DNA from: an uncultured Bacteroidia bacterium
GTDB taxonomy: Bacteria; Bacteroidota; Bacteroidia; Bacteroidales; F082
Length of the DNA stretch: 64,000 bases
Assembly: GCA_902774295.1 (NCBI GenBank)
Contig: CACYHP010000001.1
Location: 1,178,001-1,242,000 of the forward strand
Reading direction: 5' to 3'
The position numbers were made by a program, and so were the translations under genes. Of the stretch, positions 28,547-37,344 are shown piece by piece (position 1 is the first letter of the stretch; the number at the start of each line of letters is the position of its first letter). The notes under the pieces are model-generated. The model saw only the letters and a list, made by a program, of their open reading frames with translations. It did no database searches and was not told the DNA's origin.

Positions 28547-30829
28547 TCAATTTTTAATAATCTTTACAATTTGATTATTGATATTTACAAAATACATTCC
28601 ATCCGGCAAGTTTTCTATGTTAATCTGTTGATTATCAGATGTAATGACTCCATTTAAGATTGTTTTACCGAAAATATCCGATATTGTGAAATCTGTCGGC
28701 TGGTCAACACTAATCATGATATAATCATCGGCAGGATTTGGAAAAACCGAAAATTCTTTTGTTTCCGTATCATATATAGAATTCATTATGATATTTGCCT
28801 CATTGATCATAATCCTATAATAGAGATTTAAATCAGTGTCGATCAATGCCCTGGATGTAAAAGTGGCTTCTATGTGGTCTCCTTCATGTATGGTGTCGTT
28901 TCCGACAATGATGTGTTCAATACCGTTTATTGTTTGTTCTATCTGATTATCAATATAATAGGATTTGTCAAGATATACAAATGCCGGCGACATACCTGGA
29001 ATTGGAATATATCCTGTGTGAGGCATGGCAGCACTGCCTACGTATCCTTGAAGTGTTTTTTCCTCATCCGTTTGCATCGAAACAAAATCAACTGTCTGAA
29101 ACATATTGCCATATTCGTCATAACGATATGCATTCCATCCTTTGACATGAACATTTATTCCTTCTTCATAAAGGTTGTTGTCAATGTAATTTTGGAACAT
29201 CTTGTTATTGTGAGTTAGGTAAATAATACCAGAGGCGTTTTGTAACGCAAGAGAATTCAAAGGATTTTCGGTAGTGAGGATTCCATCATCATTGAAATCG
29301 CCCTGATAATATGGCACTACATCGTGCAACTCGAAAACATTGAAAGGCTCGCCATAATAATCGTACCAAGTGGTTCCGTGACCGATAAACCTGCAAAAGC
29401 CATTGATTTCCACGCCGTTAAAAACAATTGGGTATTCAGTTTGCAATTCTCCGTTTATCGAAAGATAATACAACTCGTATGGTGGCTGTCTGTATTGAAT
29501 CATTGCTGCATCAACTGTTTCCGGTCCGGGATAGGCGACAGGCACTCCCCAAGGTTCAATGAAAGTTGTGGTGGCATTATAATAAGAGCCTTCAAGGCAT
29601 TGGATATCAACGACCTTGAATGTGTCACCATTATCATCCAGCCTTTCGTTAATCATTCCTGTTAAGTGTATGTTTGTGCCGACAGGTATAGTGTCATAAC
29701 ATACAATGAGTGAGTCGCTATTGGGATTGGCCCAATATCCATCCACGGTGATGTAATAGGTTTCATCATCAGATACTATTGCTACTCGGCTGTCATTGGC
29801 GTTGTTTGTGAAATAAGGAGCAGTGACATGAGCCAAAACTCCGTTTATCCAAGGAATATGGTCAGCGTTTTTGATGCTTTTATAAAAAACACCGCCACCA
29901 CAATAATATAGATGGTTGTCGTTGCCTTTGAAAAGGTTAGCATCATCGGAACCGGGATATGGGATGTGGGTGACGGGCATGGTCTCACCGATGTCAAAGA
30001 AACTCATGCTGTGATCAATGGAATAATTGAGTCTTACCTGGCCGTCTGGCTCATATTTCAGTTTATATATGATTCCATTATCTGAAACAGCTATTTCTCT
30101 GTTTTTGATAAGATAATAACCAGGCACATGCAAATTGTCGGTTGTTGTATTTCCATTGTAATTGGCGACGACATTGCCTTCGGGGTCGAATGTCATATAA
30201 GTTATATCCCAACTCATGAAAGCAGATAACGTCCAATTCTGCATATCTGAAAGTGTGGAATGGTAGATGCCCCTGTTGTTATAATCAGTATCATAAACAC
30301 TGGCATAAATATCGCCTTCATCATTCACAATCACGCAATTTATATGAGCTGTTTCCTCGTTAATGAAACTGAGTGTCGCAAAGTCCCAAGTGGCACCACT
30401 GTCAGTAGTCCAGAAAATTTCAGTATATGTCCAACCTAATAAAATATCATTGGATGGAGAATACAAACCTAAAACCCAAATAGTATTTATAGGTATTGGC
30501 GTGGTCTGCTGCCAGATGTCGCCATCGTCATCGGAGTATAACACTGTTTGGCTACCATTCTCGAATATAAAAACCCGATTGTCTTTGTTGGTTGTAAAAT
30601 TGTATGTGAAGAAATAGCCATTGTTTTGGTCGAGAACGCTTTCCCATGTGGCTCCTTCATCTTGTGACCGATATACAATACCGTATGACGAATATACATA
30701 TATGCAACCGTCAGTGCCAACGCCCAGAAAATCATTGTCTTCAATACTGATGTCTTTCCAGATGTTTTGTGCTGACAGATTTATTGTGCAACATAATAAG
30801 ACAAAGACAATTGTGATATATTTTTTCAT
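28547..30829 (-). CDS. secreted T9SS cargo protein with BNR-like and OB-like repeats
   Basis: A 760-residue protein with signal peptide (about 1-20) and a type IX secretion C-terminal sorting domain: FSVFPNPADDYI opens it and the last 70 residues follow the type A pattern ending in KIIKN. The N-terminal third has BNR-like Asp-box motifs (DEGATWESV, DSGATWDFA) of a beta-propeller. The middle (about residues 330-690) holds about four degenerate segments of 70-90 residues that look like OB-type beta barrels, each with a GxxI-hydrophobic-V pattern. No catalytic residues are recognised; sugar or surface binding is a guess. It is A+T-richer than neighbouring housekeeping genes. Confidence 0.8.
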   Translation of the reverse strand: MKKYITIVFVLLCCTINLSAQNIWKDISIEDNDFLGVGTDGCIYVYSSYGIVYRSQDEGATWESVLDQNNGYFFTYNFTTNKDNRVFIFENGSQTVLYSDDDGDIWQQTTPIPINTIWVLGLYSPSNDILLGWTYTEIFWTTDSGATWDFATLSFINEETAHINCVIVNDEGDIYASVYDTDYNNRGIYHSTLSDMQNWTLSAFMSWDITYMTFDPEGNVVANYNGNTTTDNLHVPGYYLIKNREIAVSDNGIIYKLKYEPDGQVRLNYSIDHSMSFFDIGETMPVTHIPYPGSDDANLFKGNDNHLYYCGGGVFYKSIKNADHIPWINGVLAHVTAPYFTNNANDSRVAIVSDDETYYITVDGYWANPNSDSLIVCYDTIPVGTNIHLTGMINERLDDNGDTFKVVDIQCLEGSYYNATTTFIEPWGVPVAYPGPETVDAAMIQYRQPPYELYYLSINGELQTEYPIVFNGVEINGFCRFIGHGTTWYDYYGEPFNVFELHDVVPYYQGDFNDDGILTTENPLNSLALQNASGIIYLTHNNKMFQNYIDNNLYEEGINVHVKGWNAYRYDEYGNMFQTVDFVSMQTDEEKTLQGYVGSAAMPHTGYIPIPGMSPAFVYLDKSYYIDNQIEQTINGIEHIIVGNDTIHEGDHIEATFTSRALIDTDLNLYYRIMINEANIIMNSIYDTETKEFSVFPNPADDYIMISVDQPTDFTISDIFGKTILNGVITSDNQQINIENLPDGMYFVNINNQIVKIIKN

Positions 30830-30845
30830 ATTATTATTTTTTTTT

Positions 30846-30890
30846 ACAAGATTAACAGGATTTTTGCATAAAAAAACCTGTTAATCTTGT
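30846..30890. repeat. GATTAACAGG inverted repeat
   Basis: Perfect 14-base inverted repeat, ACAAGATTAACAGG (30846-30859) and its complement (30877-30890), with a 17-base loop; a third partial unit follows to about 30899. It lies between two minus-strand genes. It lacks a T run on the correct side for a terminator. Confidence 0.75.
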
Positions 30891-30924
30891 TAATCCTGTC
30901 TTAAAAACAAAAACTAACCTGTCT

Positions 30925-31542
30925 CTACTTTATCCAATAAACATAATTGTCTTTCCTTGGTCTTGCCGTCGGATAGTCGCCTTTCACGTAGCCAAGGATG
31001 CAATTTCCGATTCCGACATATTTCGTGTCGTCGATGCCGAGGTCGCGCAAAATAGCTTTGCCTTCTGTAGTCTCGAACACCTCTTTGGCGCGGTGGATCC
31101 AGCATGAGCCGAGACCTTTGGCATGGGCGGCGTTCAAGAGGTTGCCCATCACCAATGAGCCGTCTTCTTTCCAAGTGAATGCGGCTGTGGTGTCGGCCAA
31201 AACCACCAGCACCACCGGAGCTCCGTAGAACGGGTCCATGTCGTTGTCCGGCCCGAACACGGCGGCGTTGAGTTTGCTCAGCTTGTCGCGCACCTCTTTG
31301 TTAGTCACTGCGATGATGATAGGTGCCTGTTTGTTCATTCCTGTCGGGGCGTATGTTCCCGCCTTGCAGATTTCTTCGATGACCTCCATCGGAGGCACTT
31401 CGTCGGTGTAGCTGCGCACGCTGCGGCGCGTCAGCAGGTCTTCCATTGTAGTATTCATAGTAACATCTGATTTTTCTGTCTTGTTGCAGCTGCTGCTAAA
31501 AATCATAGTTGCTGCAATAATGGTTAATAATAGCTTTTTCAT
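30925..31542 (-). CDS. nitroreductase-family lipoprotein
   Basis: A 205-residue flavin nitroreductase-like protein. The core begins at about residue 33 with LLTRRSVRSYTDEVPP, then AGTYAPTGMNKQ, both typical FMN-binding segments of the family, and ends with a GYVKGDYP-type tail. Unusually, it has an N-terminal lipoprotein signal with lipobox SSSC (Cys19), which would place it outside the cytoplasm. It could reduce quinones, nitro compounds or similar. It has its own -7 element and no obvious operon partner. Confidence 0.82.
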   Translation of the reverse strand: MKKLLLTIIAATMIFSSSCNKTEKSDVTMNTTMEDLLTRRSVRSYTDEVPPMEVIEEICKAGTYAPTGMNKQAPIIIAVTNKEVRDKLSKLNAAVFGPDNDMDPFYGAPVVLVVLADTTAAFTWKEDGSLVMGNLLNAAHAKGLGSCWIHRAKEVFETTEGKAILRDLGIDDTKYVGIGNCILGYVKGDYPTARPRKDNYVYWIK

Positions 31543-31556
31543 GATTTAAATTTTTG

Positions 31557-31564
31557 CAAAGATA
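31557..31564 (-). promoter_or_regulatory. -7 element for the nitroreductase lipoprotein
   Basis: Reads TATCTTTG on the minus strand, 14 bases before the ATG. Confidence 0.55.
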
Positions 31565-31571
31565 TAATTTT

Positions 31572-31763
31572 TCTCGCAGATACCGCTGATTTAGCAGATT
31601 TTTCTTACAATTTTTCTTCCACAAATTTTAGCAGAGAGCTGATAAATCAGCTTCGCAGATGTTGGACTCTGCGAAATCTGCAGCTCGCTTTAGCGAGTCA
31701 TCTATGGAATGAAAATGTGGAAGAATAATAAAAAAATCTGTGCAATCTGCGTAATCTGCGAGA
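31572..31763. repeat. AATCTGCG element bounded by inverted repeats
   Basis: A 192-base non-coding stretch bounded by TCTCGCAGAT (31572-31581) and its exact complement (31754-31763). Inside are several more (A)ATCTGCG/CGCAGAT units and two small perfect hairpins, AGCTGATAAATCAGCT and CTCGCTTTAGCGAG. It separates the divergent nitroreductase and symporter genes and looks like a miniature repeat element. Confidence 0.65.
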
Positions 31764-31773
31764 GAAAAAACTG

Positions 31774-31781
31774 TAATTTTG
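31774..31781 (+). promoter_or_regulatory. -7 element for the symporter operon
   Basis: TAATTTTG fits TAnnTTTG and lies 20 bases before the ATG at 31802. This supports the downstream start over an upstream in-frame ATG at 31709, which falls inside the repeat element. Confidence 0.55.
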
Positions 31782-31801
31782 CACCGTTTTTAATATTGAA
31801 A

Positions 31802-33283
31802 ATGGCGATTTCTTTTTACCATATTTTGGGCCTCGTTTTATCAATACTTCTTATCGAAGTCGTTGGAATTATGTCGGTTAGGCGCGTGAAGAACGAAAAC
31901 GACTTCAACACGGGAGGAGGAAGAGCAGGCACATGGGTCGTTACCGGAACAATCATCGGCACCTTGGTGGGTGGGCAGTCGACTGTCGGTACCGCACAGC
32001 TGGCCTTCAGCTTCGGCATATCTGCTTGGTGGTTCACCTTGGGGATGGCTCTCGGATGCGTGGTGTTGGCAATAGGGTATGTGATTCCTCTGAGGCGTAG
32101 CGGCAGCACCACATTGCTTGAGATAGTCCGTAAGGAATATGGCAGAAAAGCTGAGATGACAGGCTCCGTACTGTGCTCGTTGGGTATGTTCATCAGCATC
32201 ATCGCGCAGGTTTTGTCGGCTTCGGCACTGCTGATGACGCTGTTCAATATCCCATTCTGGGCGTGCGCAATCCTTTCCGCAATAATTATGACGTTGTATG
32301 TGGTCTTCGGCGGACTCTGGAGCGCGGGCATTGGTGGCGTGGTGAAGATCATTCTCCTGTGCCTCTCCGCGTTGGCGGCAGGAGCGGTGGTGCTCGCCCT
32401 CTCAAAAGGCTATTCAGGCCTCATGGATGCGATAAATCATGTACTGCTCAATACTGATGTTCAATCGGTTGACGGCATGAACACCATTCAAGACGTGAAT
32501 CATAAATACCAGAATATCTTCGCTCGAGGCGTCTCAAAAGACGTGGGCTCCTGCCTCTCGGTGATTCTCGGTGTGCTTTCCACCCAGACCTATGCGCAGG
32601 CGATATGGTCAGGAAGGAGCGACAGCGTGGCGCGTAAAGGTGCCATGATCTCAGCATTGATTTCGATACCAATAGGTTTCGCCTGCGTGATGGTGGGCAT
32701 GTATATGCGCGCCCATTATATCACCGCCGACGAGCTTAACGCGTTGATGGCCATCGGCAAGGACATCCCGTCGGGTCTCGGCGTGATGACAAGCTCGGCT
32801 CAGGCTTTCCCGATGTTCGTCACCAACCATTTGCCGAAATTCTTAGGCGGCATAGTGCTCGGTACCTTATTGATAACTATCATCATCGGTGGCTCGGGAC
32901 TCACTCTCGGAGCTTCGACGATCTTGGTGAAAGACGTCTTCAAGCCAAATAACAAACTCCTGATCTCGCGAATCACAATCGTTGGGATTCAGCTGGTAGC
33001 TGTCGTCGTTGCCGCCTCATTCTCTGGACGTTACATCAACGATTTGGGTTTCCTTTCGATGGGACTGCGTACCACCGCAACCTTCGTCCCGCTGACGTTG
33101 GCGCTGTTTTATTCTGGCCGTTTCAAACCGAAATGGGTGTTTTTATCAATTATTTTTGGAACGGCATGCCTAATTGCCGGAGAATTTGTATCTTTGCCTG
33201 TCGATTCAATCTATTTTGGGTTAATCGGTTCATTATCATGCTGTTTAATAGGAATAAAATATGAAAAGAGGATTCGGAAGTGA
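31802..33283 (+). CDS. sodium:solute symporter family protein
   Basis: A 493-residue polytopic protein with about 13 membrane segments and a glycine-rich TGTIIGTLVGGQSTVG stretch typical of the SSS family. It takes up an organic solute with Na+. The start at 31802 (MAISFYHIL) places the first membrane helix at the N-terminus; an upstream ATG would add 31 residues encoded by repeat DNA. Its end overlaps the threonine aldolase start by 23 bp, so an amino acid substrate such as threonine is plausible but unproven. Confidence 0.85.
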   Translation: MAISFYHILGLVLSILLIEVVGIMSVRRVKNENDFNTGGGRAGTWVVTGTIIGTLVGGQSTVGTAQLAFSFGISAWWFTLGMALGCVVLAIGYVIPLRRSGSTTLLEIVRKEYGRKAEMTGSVLCSLGMFISIIAQVLSASALLMTLFNIPFWACAILSAIIMTLYVVFGGLWSAGIGGVVKIILLCLSALAAGAVVLALSKGYSGLMDAINHVLLNTDVQSVDGMNTIQDVNHKYQNIFARGVSKDVGSCLSVILGVLSTQTYAQAIWSGRSDSVARKGAMISALISIPIGFACVMVGMYMRAHYITADELNALMAIGKDIPSGLGVMTSSAQAFPMFVTNHLPKFLGGIVLGTLLITIIIGGSGLTLGASTILVKDVFKPNNKLLISRITIVGIQLVAVVVAASFSGRYINDLGFLSMGLRTTATFVPLTLALFYSGRFKPKWVFLSIIFGTACLIAGEFVSLPVDSIYFGLIGSLSCCLIGIKYEKRIRK

Positions 33284-34292
33284 CAACCATTCAGGCATCT
33301 GCCCTGAGGTTTTAAAGGCTATAGCTTACGCTAATGTTGAACATGCATTGGCATACGGCGACGATGAATATTGTGCTCGCGTCGAGCAGTTGTTTAAAAA
33401 GCATTTCGGCGAACAGGCTGTCGTGTCGTTCGTGTTTAACGGCACCGGTGCCAACACCATGGCTATCGACGCTATGGTGCGTTCGCATGAGGCAGTGATT
33501 TGCGCTGAGACCGCTCACGTCAACGTTGACGAATGCGGCGCTCCACAGCGTATCGTTGGGTGTCGTCTGCTCACCGTCGACACTCCTGACGGCAAGCTCA
33601 CTCCCGAACTGGTGATGACTCGTATGCATGGCTTCGGTTTCGAACATCATTCACAGCCGAAGGCTATCACGATAACACAGTCGACGGAGCTTGGGACGCT
33701 CTATACCATCAATGAAATCAAGGCTTTAGCTGAGTTGGCGCACAAGCATAACATGTATCTGCACATGGACGGCGCTCGTCTCGCAAACGCTGCTGTCGCT
33801 TTGAATTGTACCTTTAAGGCTATGACAACCGATGCCGGCGTCGATGTGGTATCTTTCGGCGGCACCAAAAACGGCCTGATGATAGGTGAGTCAGTGGTTT
33901 TCCTGAATCCTGAATTGGCTAAAGACTATAAATATCGCCGTAAACAAGGGCTGCAGCTCTGCTCTAAGATGCGTTTCCTGGCAGTCCAGTTTGAGGCTTA
34001 TTTCAAAGACGACCTCTGGCGCCGTAATGCCGAACATTCCAACCGTATGGCTCAGATGCTTTACAATGCAGTGAAAGATATCCCTCAGGTGAAAGTGATG
34101 TATCCTGTTCAGGTCAACGGAGTCTTCGTGCAGCTGCCACGTAAGGTGTGGACAGAGCTTCAGAAGCAGTATTTCTTCTACGACTGGGACCTCGACAACG
34201 ACGTGGTACGCTGGATGTGCTCGTTCGACACCACCGAAGAGGATATTGAAAATTTTGTTAAAGCGTTAAAATCGTTAGTCGCTAATATTTAG
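33261..34292 (+). CDS. ltaA: low-specificity L-threonine aldolase
   Basis: A 343-residue PLP enzyme cleaving L-threonine to glycine and acetaldehyde. The N-terminal GSDNHSGICPEVLKAI matches the family, HMDGARLANAAVAL carries the PLP-ring-binding aspartate, and the Schiff-base lysine is in SFGGTKNG. Start overlaps the symporter by 23 bp. The last codons (LVANI-stop) run into a TTAGTC repeat at 34273-34299. The coupling with a Na+ symporter suggests uptake and catabolism of threonine or a related beta-hydroxy amino acid. Confidence 0.9.
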   Translation: MKRGFGSDNHSGICPEVLKAIAYANVEHALAYGDDEYCARVEQLFKKHFGEQAVVSFVFNGTGANTMAIDAMVRSHEAVICAETAHVNVDECGAPQRIVGCRLLTVDTPDGKLTPELVMTRMHGFGFEHHSQPKAITITQSTELGTLYTINEIKALAELAHKHNMYLHMDGARLANAAVALNCTFKAMTTDAGVDVVSFGGTKNGLMIGESVVFLNPELAKDYKYRRKQGLQLCSKMRFLAVQFEAYFKDDLWRRNAEHSNRMAQMLYNAVKDIPQVKVMYPVQVNGVFVQLPRKVWTELQKQYFFYDWDLDNDVVRWMCSFDTTEEDIENFVKALKSLVANI

Positions 34293-34299
34293 TCGTTAG
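34273..34299. repeat. TTAGTCG tract at the end of ltaA
   Basis: CGTTAGTCGCTAATATTTAG and the following TCGTTAG form three degenerate units of the family seen at 651 and 13561; the stop codon of ltaA is inside it. Confidence 0.6.
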
Positions 34300-34305
34300 A
34301 ATAAC

Positions 34306-35967
34306 TTATTCGACTTTCTTACCAACGAATCTCACGATTATTCCAAGTATTGCAAGTGCCATCAGGAATGCTAACCATGATGGCAATCCTAATGATGTAG
34401 GCAAAACTCCTATAAACAACGCCACTGCACCCACCGTGAGCGCATAAGGCATCTGTGTCTTCACGTGTTGCAGGTGGTTGCATCCCGATGCCATCGAGCT
34501 CATGATGGTGGTATCGGAGATAGGTGAGCAGTGGTCGCCCATCACTGAGCCAGCCATTACTGAGGCTACTACACTGTAAAACAACGGCATTGTTGCGTCA
34601 ACACTCAATCCATGATTCTGACATAGCATCCATGAAGCTGGTATAATCAGAGGATAAAGTATTGCCATAGTGCCCCATGAAGTACCTGTCGAGAAGCCTA
34701 TCAAAGCTGCCAAAATAAACGTCAACGCTGGGATGATATATGGCGACAGCGACAGCTTAAGCAAAATCGCGGAGACGAACTCCGCTGTGTGCATGTGTTT
34801 GGTGACCAGAGCGATAGACCACGCCATCGTGAGAATCAAAACAGCGTTGAACATCACCTTGAAACCGTCAACCATCTCATCCATTATTTTCCCGAACGTT
34901 AGCGTGCCTCTATACAATGTCATGATAACGGAAATTATCAATGAGACTATCGACGACCATATTAACGCGAGATATGAGTTGGCTTCACCAATGGTCTCTG
35001 ACAGTTTCGTAAAGAAGCCATGATTTGTATCCTGCCAAATGGCAGAATCGTAACCGGTGATGAAAAGCCCTATAATTGTTCCGAAAATCAATGCTAATAA
35101 TGGAAGTAATGCGTCGATGCCGTGTGCCTGCTTGTTGGAATTGTCCTGACTGTTAGAATCTGACACCACCTTCGTACGAGCTTCTCTTTCCGCTTTGAGC
35201 ATTGGACCGTAGTCGCGGCCGCTGTGTATTATCATCAGCACGAAACAAAGCGTGAGAAGAGGGTAGAAGCTGTATTTCAACGAGTTGACGAACACCGAAT
35301 ATGCTGATGCTTCTAACCCAATCACGTCGATGCCTTCCTGAATATAGCTGAGCTCTGCACCGATCCATGTGGTGACGAAAGCTATGGCGACCACAGGCGC
35401 TGCAGTGGAGTCAACGATAAATGCGAGCTTCTCGCGCGAGACCTTGAGCTTGTCAGCGACAGGCCGCATGGTGTTGCCAACCATCAAAGTGTTTGAATAA
35501 TCGTCAAAGAAGATGCAGAGGTCCATGACGAATGTCATGAGCTGTCCGGAACGCGGCCCATTGGCTCGCCTTAAAAGCCAATTCACAATTCCTTGCATGC
35601 CTCCGTTAGCTGAGATAATCTTGACCATTCCGCCGATCGTAAGTGTGAAAACGATAATCATAGCGTGGTCTAAATCGAATATCGAGCCGACGACGTAGGT
35701 GTCCATAACCCTCAACAGACCGCTGCCTAATGCCGTGCCTGGCTCCTGTCCGCTATACAAAGCCATAATGAATGTGCCAGAGAGCACACCGAAAAACAAG
35801 GCCGATATCACCTCTTTTAGTAAAAGTGCCATCACGATGGCGATAAGAGGTGGAAGAATGGATAGCCATAACGGCATCGGACCTTCAACAGGAACACAAA
35901 AATAAATCACAGCCAAACTTACGACAATAACAGCTAATATTATCAATATTGACGGTTTCCTTTTCAT
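34306..35967 (-). CDS. NhaC-family Na+/H+ antiporter
   Basis: A 553-residue polytopic protein with about 12-13 membrane helices. The stretch with DDYSNTLMVGNTMRP and the later SVMGDHCSPISDTTIMSS are typical of the NhaC family, which swaps Na+ for H+, or sometimes amino acids or malate/lactate. Its first codon overlaps the aldo/keto reductase stop by 4 bp, so it is translated with the two redox genes upstream. Ion balance linked to those redox proteins is possible. Confidence 0.88.
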   Translation of the reverse strand: MKRKPSILIILAVIVVSLAVIYFCVPVEGPMPLWLSILPPLIAIVMALLLKEVISALFFGVLSGTFIMALYSGQEPGTALGSGLLRVMDTYVVGSIFDLDHAMIIVFTLTIGGMVKIISANGGMQGIVNWLLRRANGPRSGQLMTFVMDLCIFFDDYSNTLMVGNTMRPVADKLKVSREKLAFIVDSTAAPVVAIAFVTTWIGAELSYIQEGIDVIGLEASAYSVFVNSLKYSFYPLLTLCFVLMIIHSGRDYGPMLKAEREARTKVVSDSNSQDNSNKQAHGIDALLPLLALIFGTIIGLFITGYDSAIWQDTNHGFFTKLSETIGEANSYLALIWSSIVSLIISVIMTLYRGTLTFGKIMDEMVDGFKVMFNAVLILTMAWSIALVTKHMHTAEFVSAILLKLSLSPYIIPALTFILAALIGFSTGTSWGTMAILYPLIIPASWMLCQNHGLSVDATMPLFYSVVASVMAGSVMGDHCSPISDTTIMSSMASGCNHLQHVKTQMPYALTVGAVALFIGVLPTSLGLPSWLAFLMALAILGIIVRFVGKKVE

Positions 35968-37343
35968 AAGACTCTCAATTTCTCTACGATATCGTTAATT
36001 CGTGTTAATTGTTCAGGAATGTTGATATGTTGCGGACAATGCGACACACATTGGTTACACCCGATGCAGTGTTCAACCTGACGGTCAGCCTCCAAAGTGC
36101 GGTTGTATTCGATGAGGAAACGACGGCGCGCTTTCCTGAAATCTTGCGACTGCGGGTTATCAACGATGCTGCCCTCATTGACGCATTTGTTATAGAAACT
36201 GAAGTTCGTCGGGATATCAATGCCGTATGGACAAGGCATGCAGTATTGGCACGAAGTGCAAGGAATGATAGGATATTTCAAATATTGATTAGCTATATCC
36301 ATCAATAAACTGAGTTCCTCTTCCGAACACGGCTGAAGCGGACAATAAGTCCTCAAATTGTCCTGCAGATGTTCCATATACGTCATGCCGCTTAACACCG
36401 TGAGGACGTTAGGGTAGGTGCCCACAAAACGGAATGCCCACGATGCGACGCTGCTCTGCGGAGTGCGCTGCTTCAAAGTGTTGGCAAGCACATCAGGCAA
36501 ATTAGCCAATCGTCCGCCAAGAAGAGGCTCCATGATGACTGCCGGGATGTTCAGATCGGTAAGGCGTTTGTAGAGATAATCGGCGTTGACATTGTCCTCG
36601 TCGACATCATGCGCATGCTCCCAGTCGATGTAGTTCATCTCGATCTGCACGAAATCCCAGTGGTATTTATCGTGATTGTCCAAGAGCCATTCTATTACTC
36701 GCTGATCGCCATGGAATGAGAATCCGAGGTTACGGATGTGTCCTGCTTTGCGTTCTTCCTGCACAAAGTCGATCATGCCGTTTTCGATGTAACGTTTCTG
36801 GAAGGTGTCCCAGCCGCTCAGTCCTTTGCTGCCGTTGCCGACGGAATGCAGAAGATAATAGTCGAAATAGTTGGTCTGCAGCTTCTCGAATGAGTCGCGG
36901 TACATCTTTATCGACGCTTCACGGCTCCAGAATTGTGGTGCGAAGTTCGACAGCTTGGTGGCGAGATAATACTTCTCGCGAGGATAACGGCTCAACGCTA
37001 TTCCTGTGGAAACCTCAGAGTTTCCGCGGCAATACACAGGCGAAGTGTCATAATAATTGACACCATGGTCCATAGCGTAGTCCACCAGCTTGTTGACCAT
37101 CTCCTGGTCTATGATGTTGTCTTTAAAAGGAAGTCGCATCATGCCGTATCCGAGAATCGACACTATGTCGCCGGTGTTGTGGTTGATGCGGTAGGTCATC
37201 TTATCCTTCGGTATATCGCCTAATGAATATTTCGTTTCTTTTTCATAATTCTCCGATTTGCAGCCGCTAAACGCAATGGCTGACAAGGCCGTAGTAGCTC
37301 CTATAACCTTCAGAAAGTCTTTTCTTGATATATTGTTTTCCAT
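35964..37343 (-). CDS. exported aldo/keto reductase with two ferredoxin-type clusters
   Basis: A 459-residue protein. A Tat-like leader SRKDFLK followed by a hydrophobic stretch ends in FSGC, a possible lipobox. The aldo/keto reductase barrel follows (about residues 50-345), with YYDTSPVYCRGNSE and a lysine in LATKLS as usual catalytic positions. The C-terminus has CTSCQYCMPCPYGID with a later Cys, and CIGCNQCVSHCPQHI, which can hold [4Fe-4S] clusters. It lies 1 bp after the polyferredoxin gene and overlaps nhaC by 4 bp. The leader has R-K in place of R-R, so export is likely but not certain. Confidence 0.82.
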   Translation of the reverse strand: MENNISRKDFLKVIGATTALSAIAFSGCKSENYEKETKYSLGDIPKDKMTYRINHNTGDIVSILGYGMMRLPFKDNIIDQEMVNKLVDYAMDHGVNYYDTSPVYCRGNSEVSTGIALSRYPREKYYLATKLSNFAPQFWSREASIKMYRDSFEKLQTNYFDYYLLHSVGNGSKGLSGWDTFQKRYIENGMIDFVQEERKAGHIRNLGFSFHGDQRVIEWLLDNHDKYHWDFVQIEMNYIDWEHAHDVDEDNVNADYLYKRLTDLNIPAVIMEPLLGGRLANLPDVLANTLKQRTPQSSVASWAFRFVGTYPNVLTVLSGMTYMEHLQDNLRTYCPLQPCSEEELSLLMDIANQYLKYPIIPCTSCQYCMPCPYGIDIPTNFSFYNKCVNEGSIVDNPQSQDFRKARRRFLIEYNRTLEADRQVEHCIGCNQCVSHCPQHINIPEQLTRINDIVEKLRVL

Positions 37344-37344
37344 G

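Noticed and set aside
31709..31801. Upstream start for the sodium:solute symporter
   Set aside because: The extension is encoded by AATCTGCG repeat DNA and the -7 element; the ATG at 31802 starts the first membrane segment.
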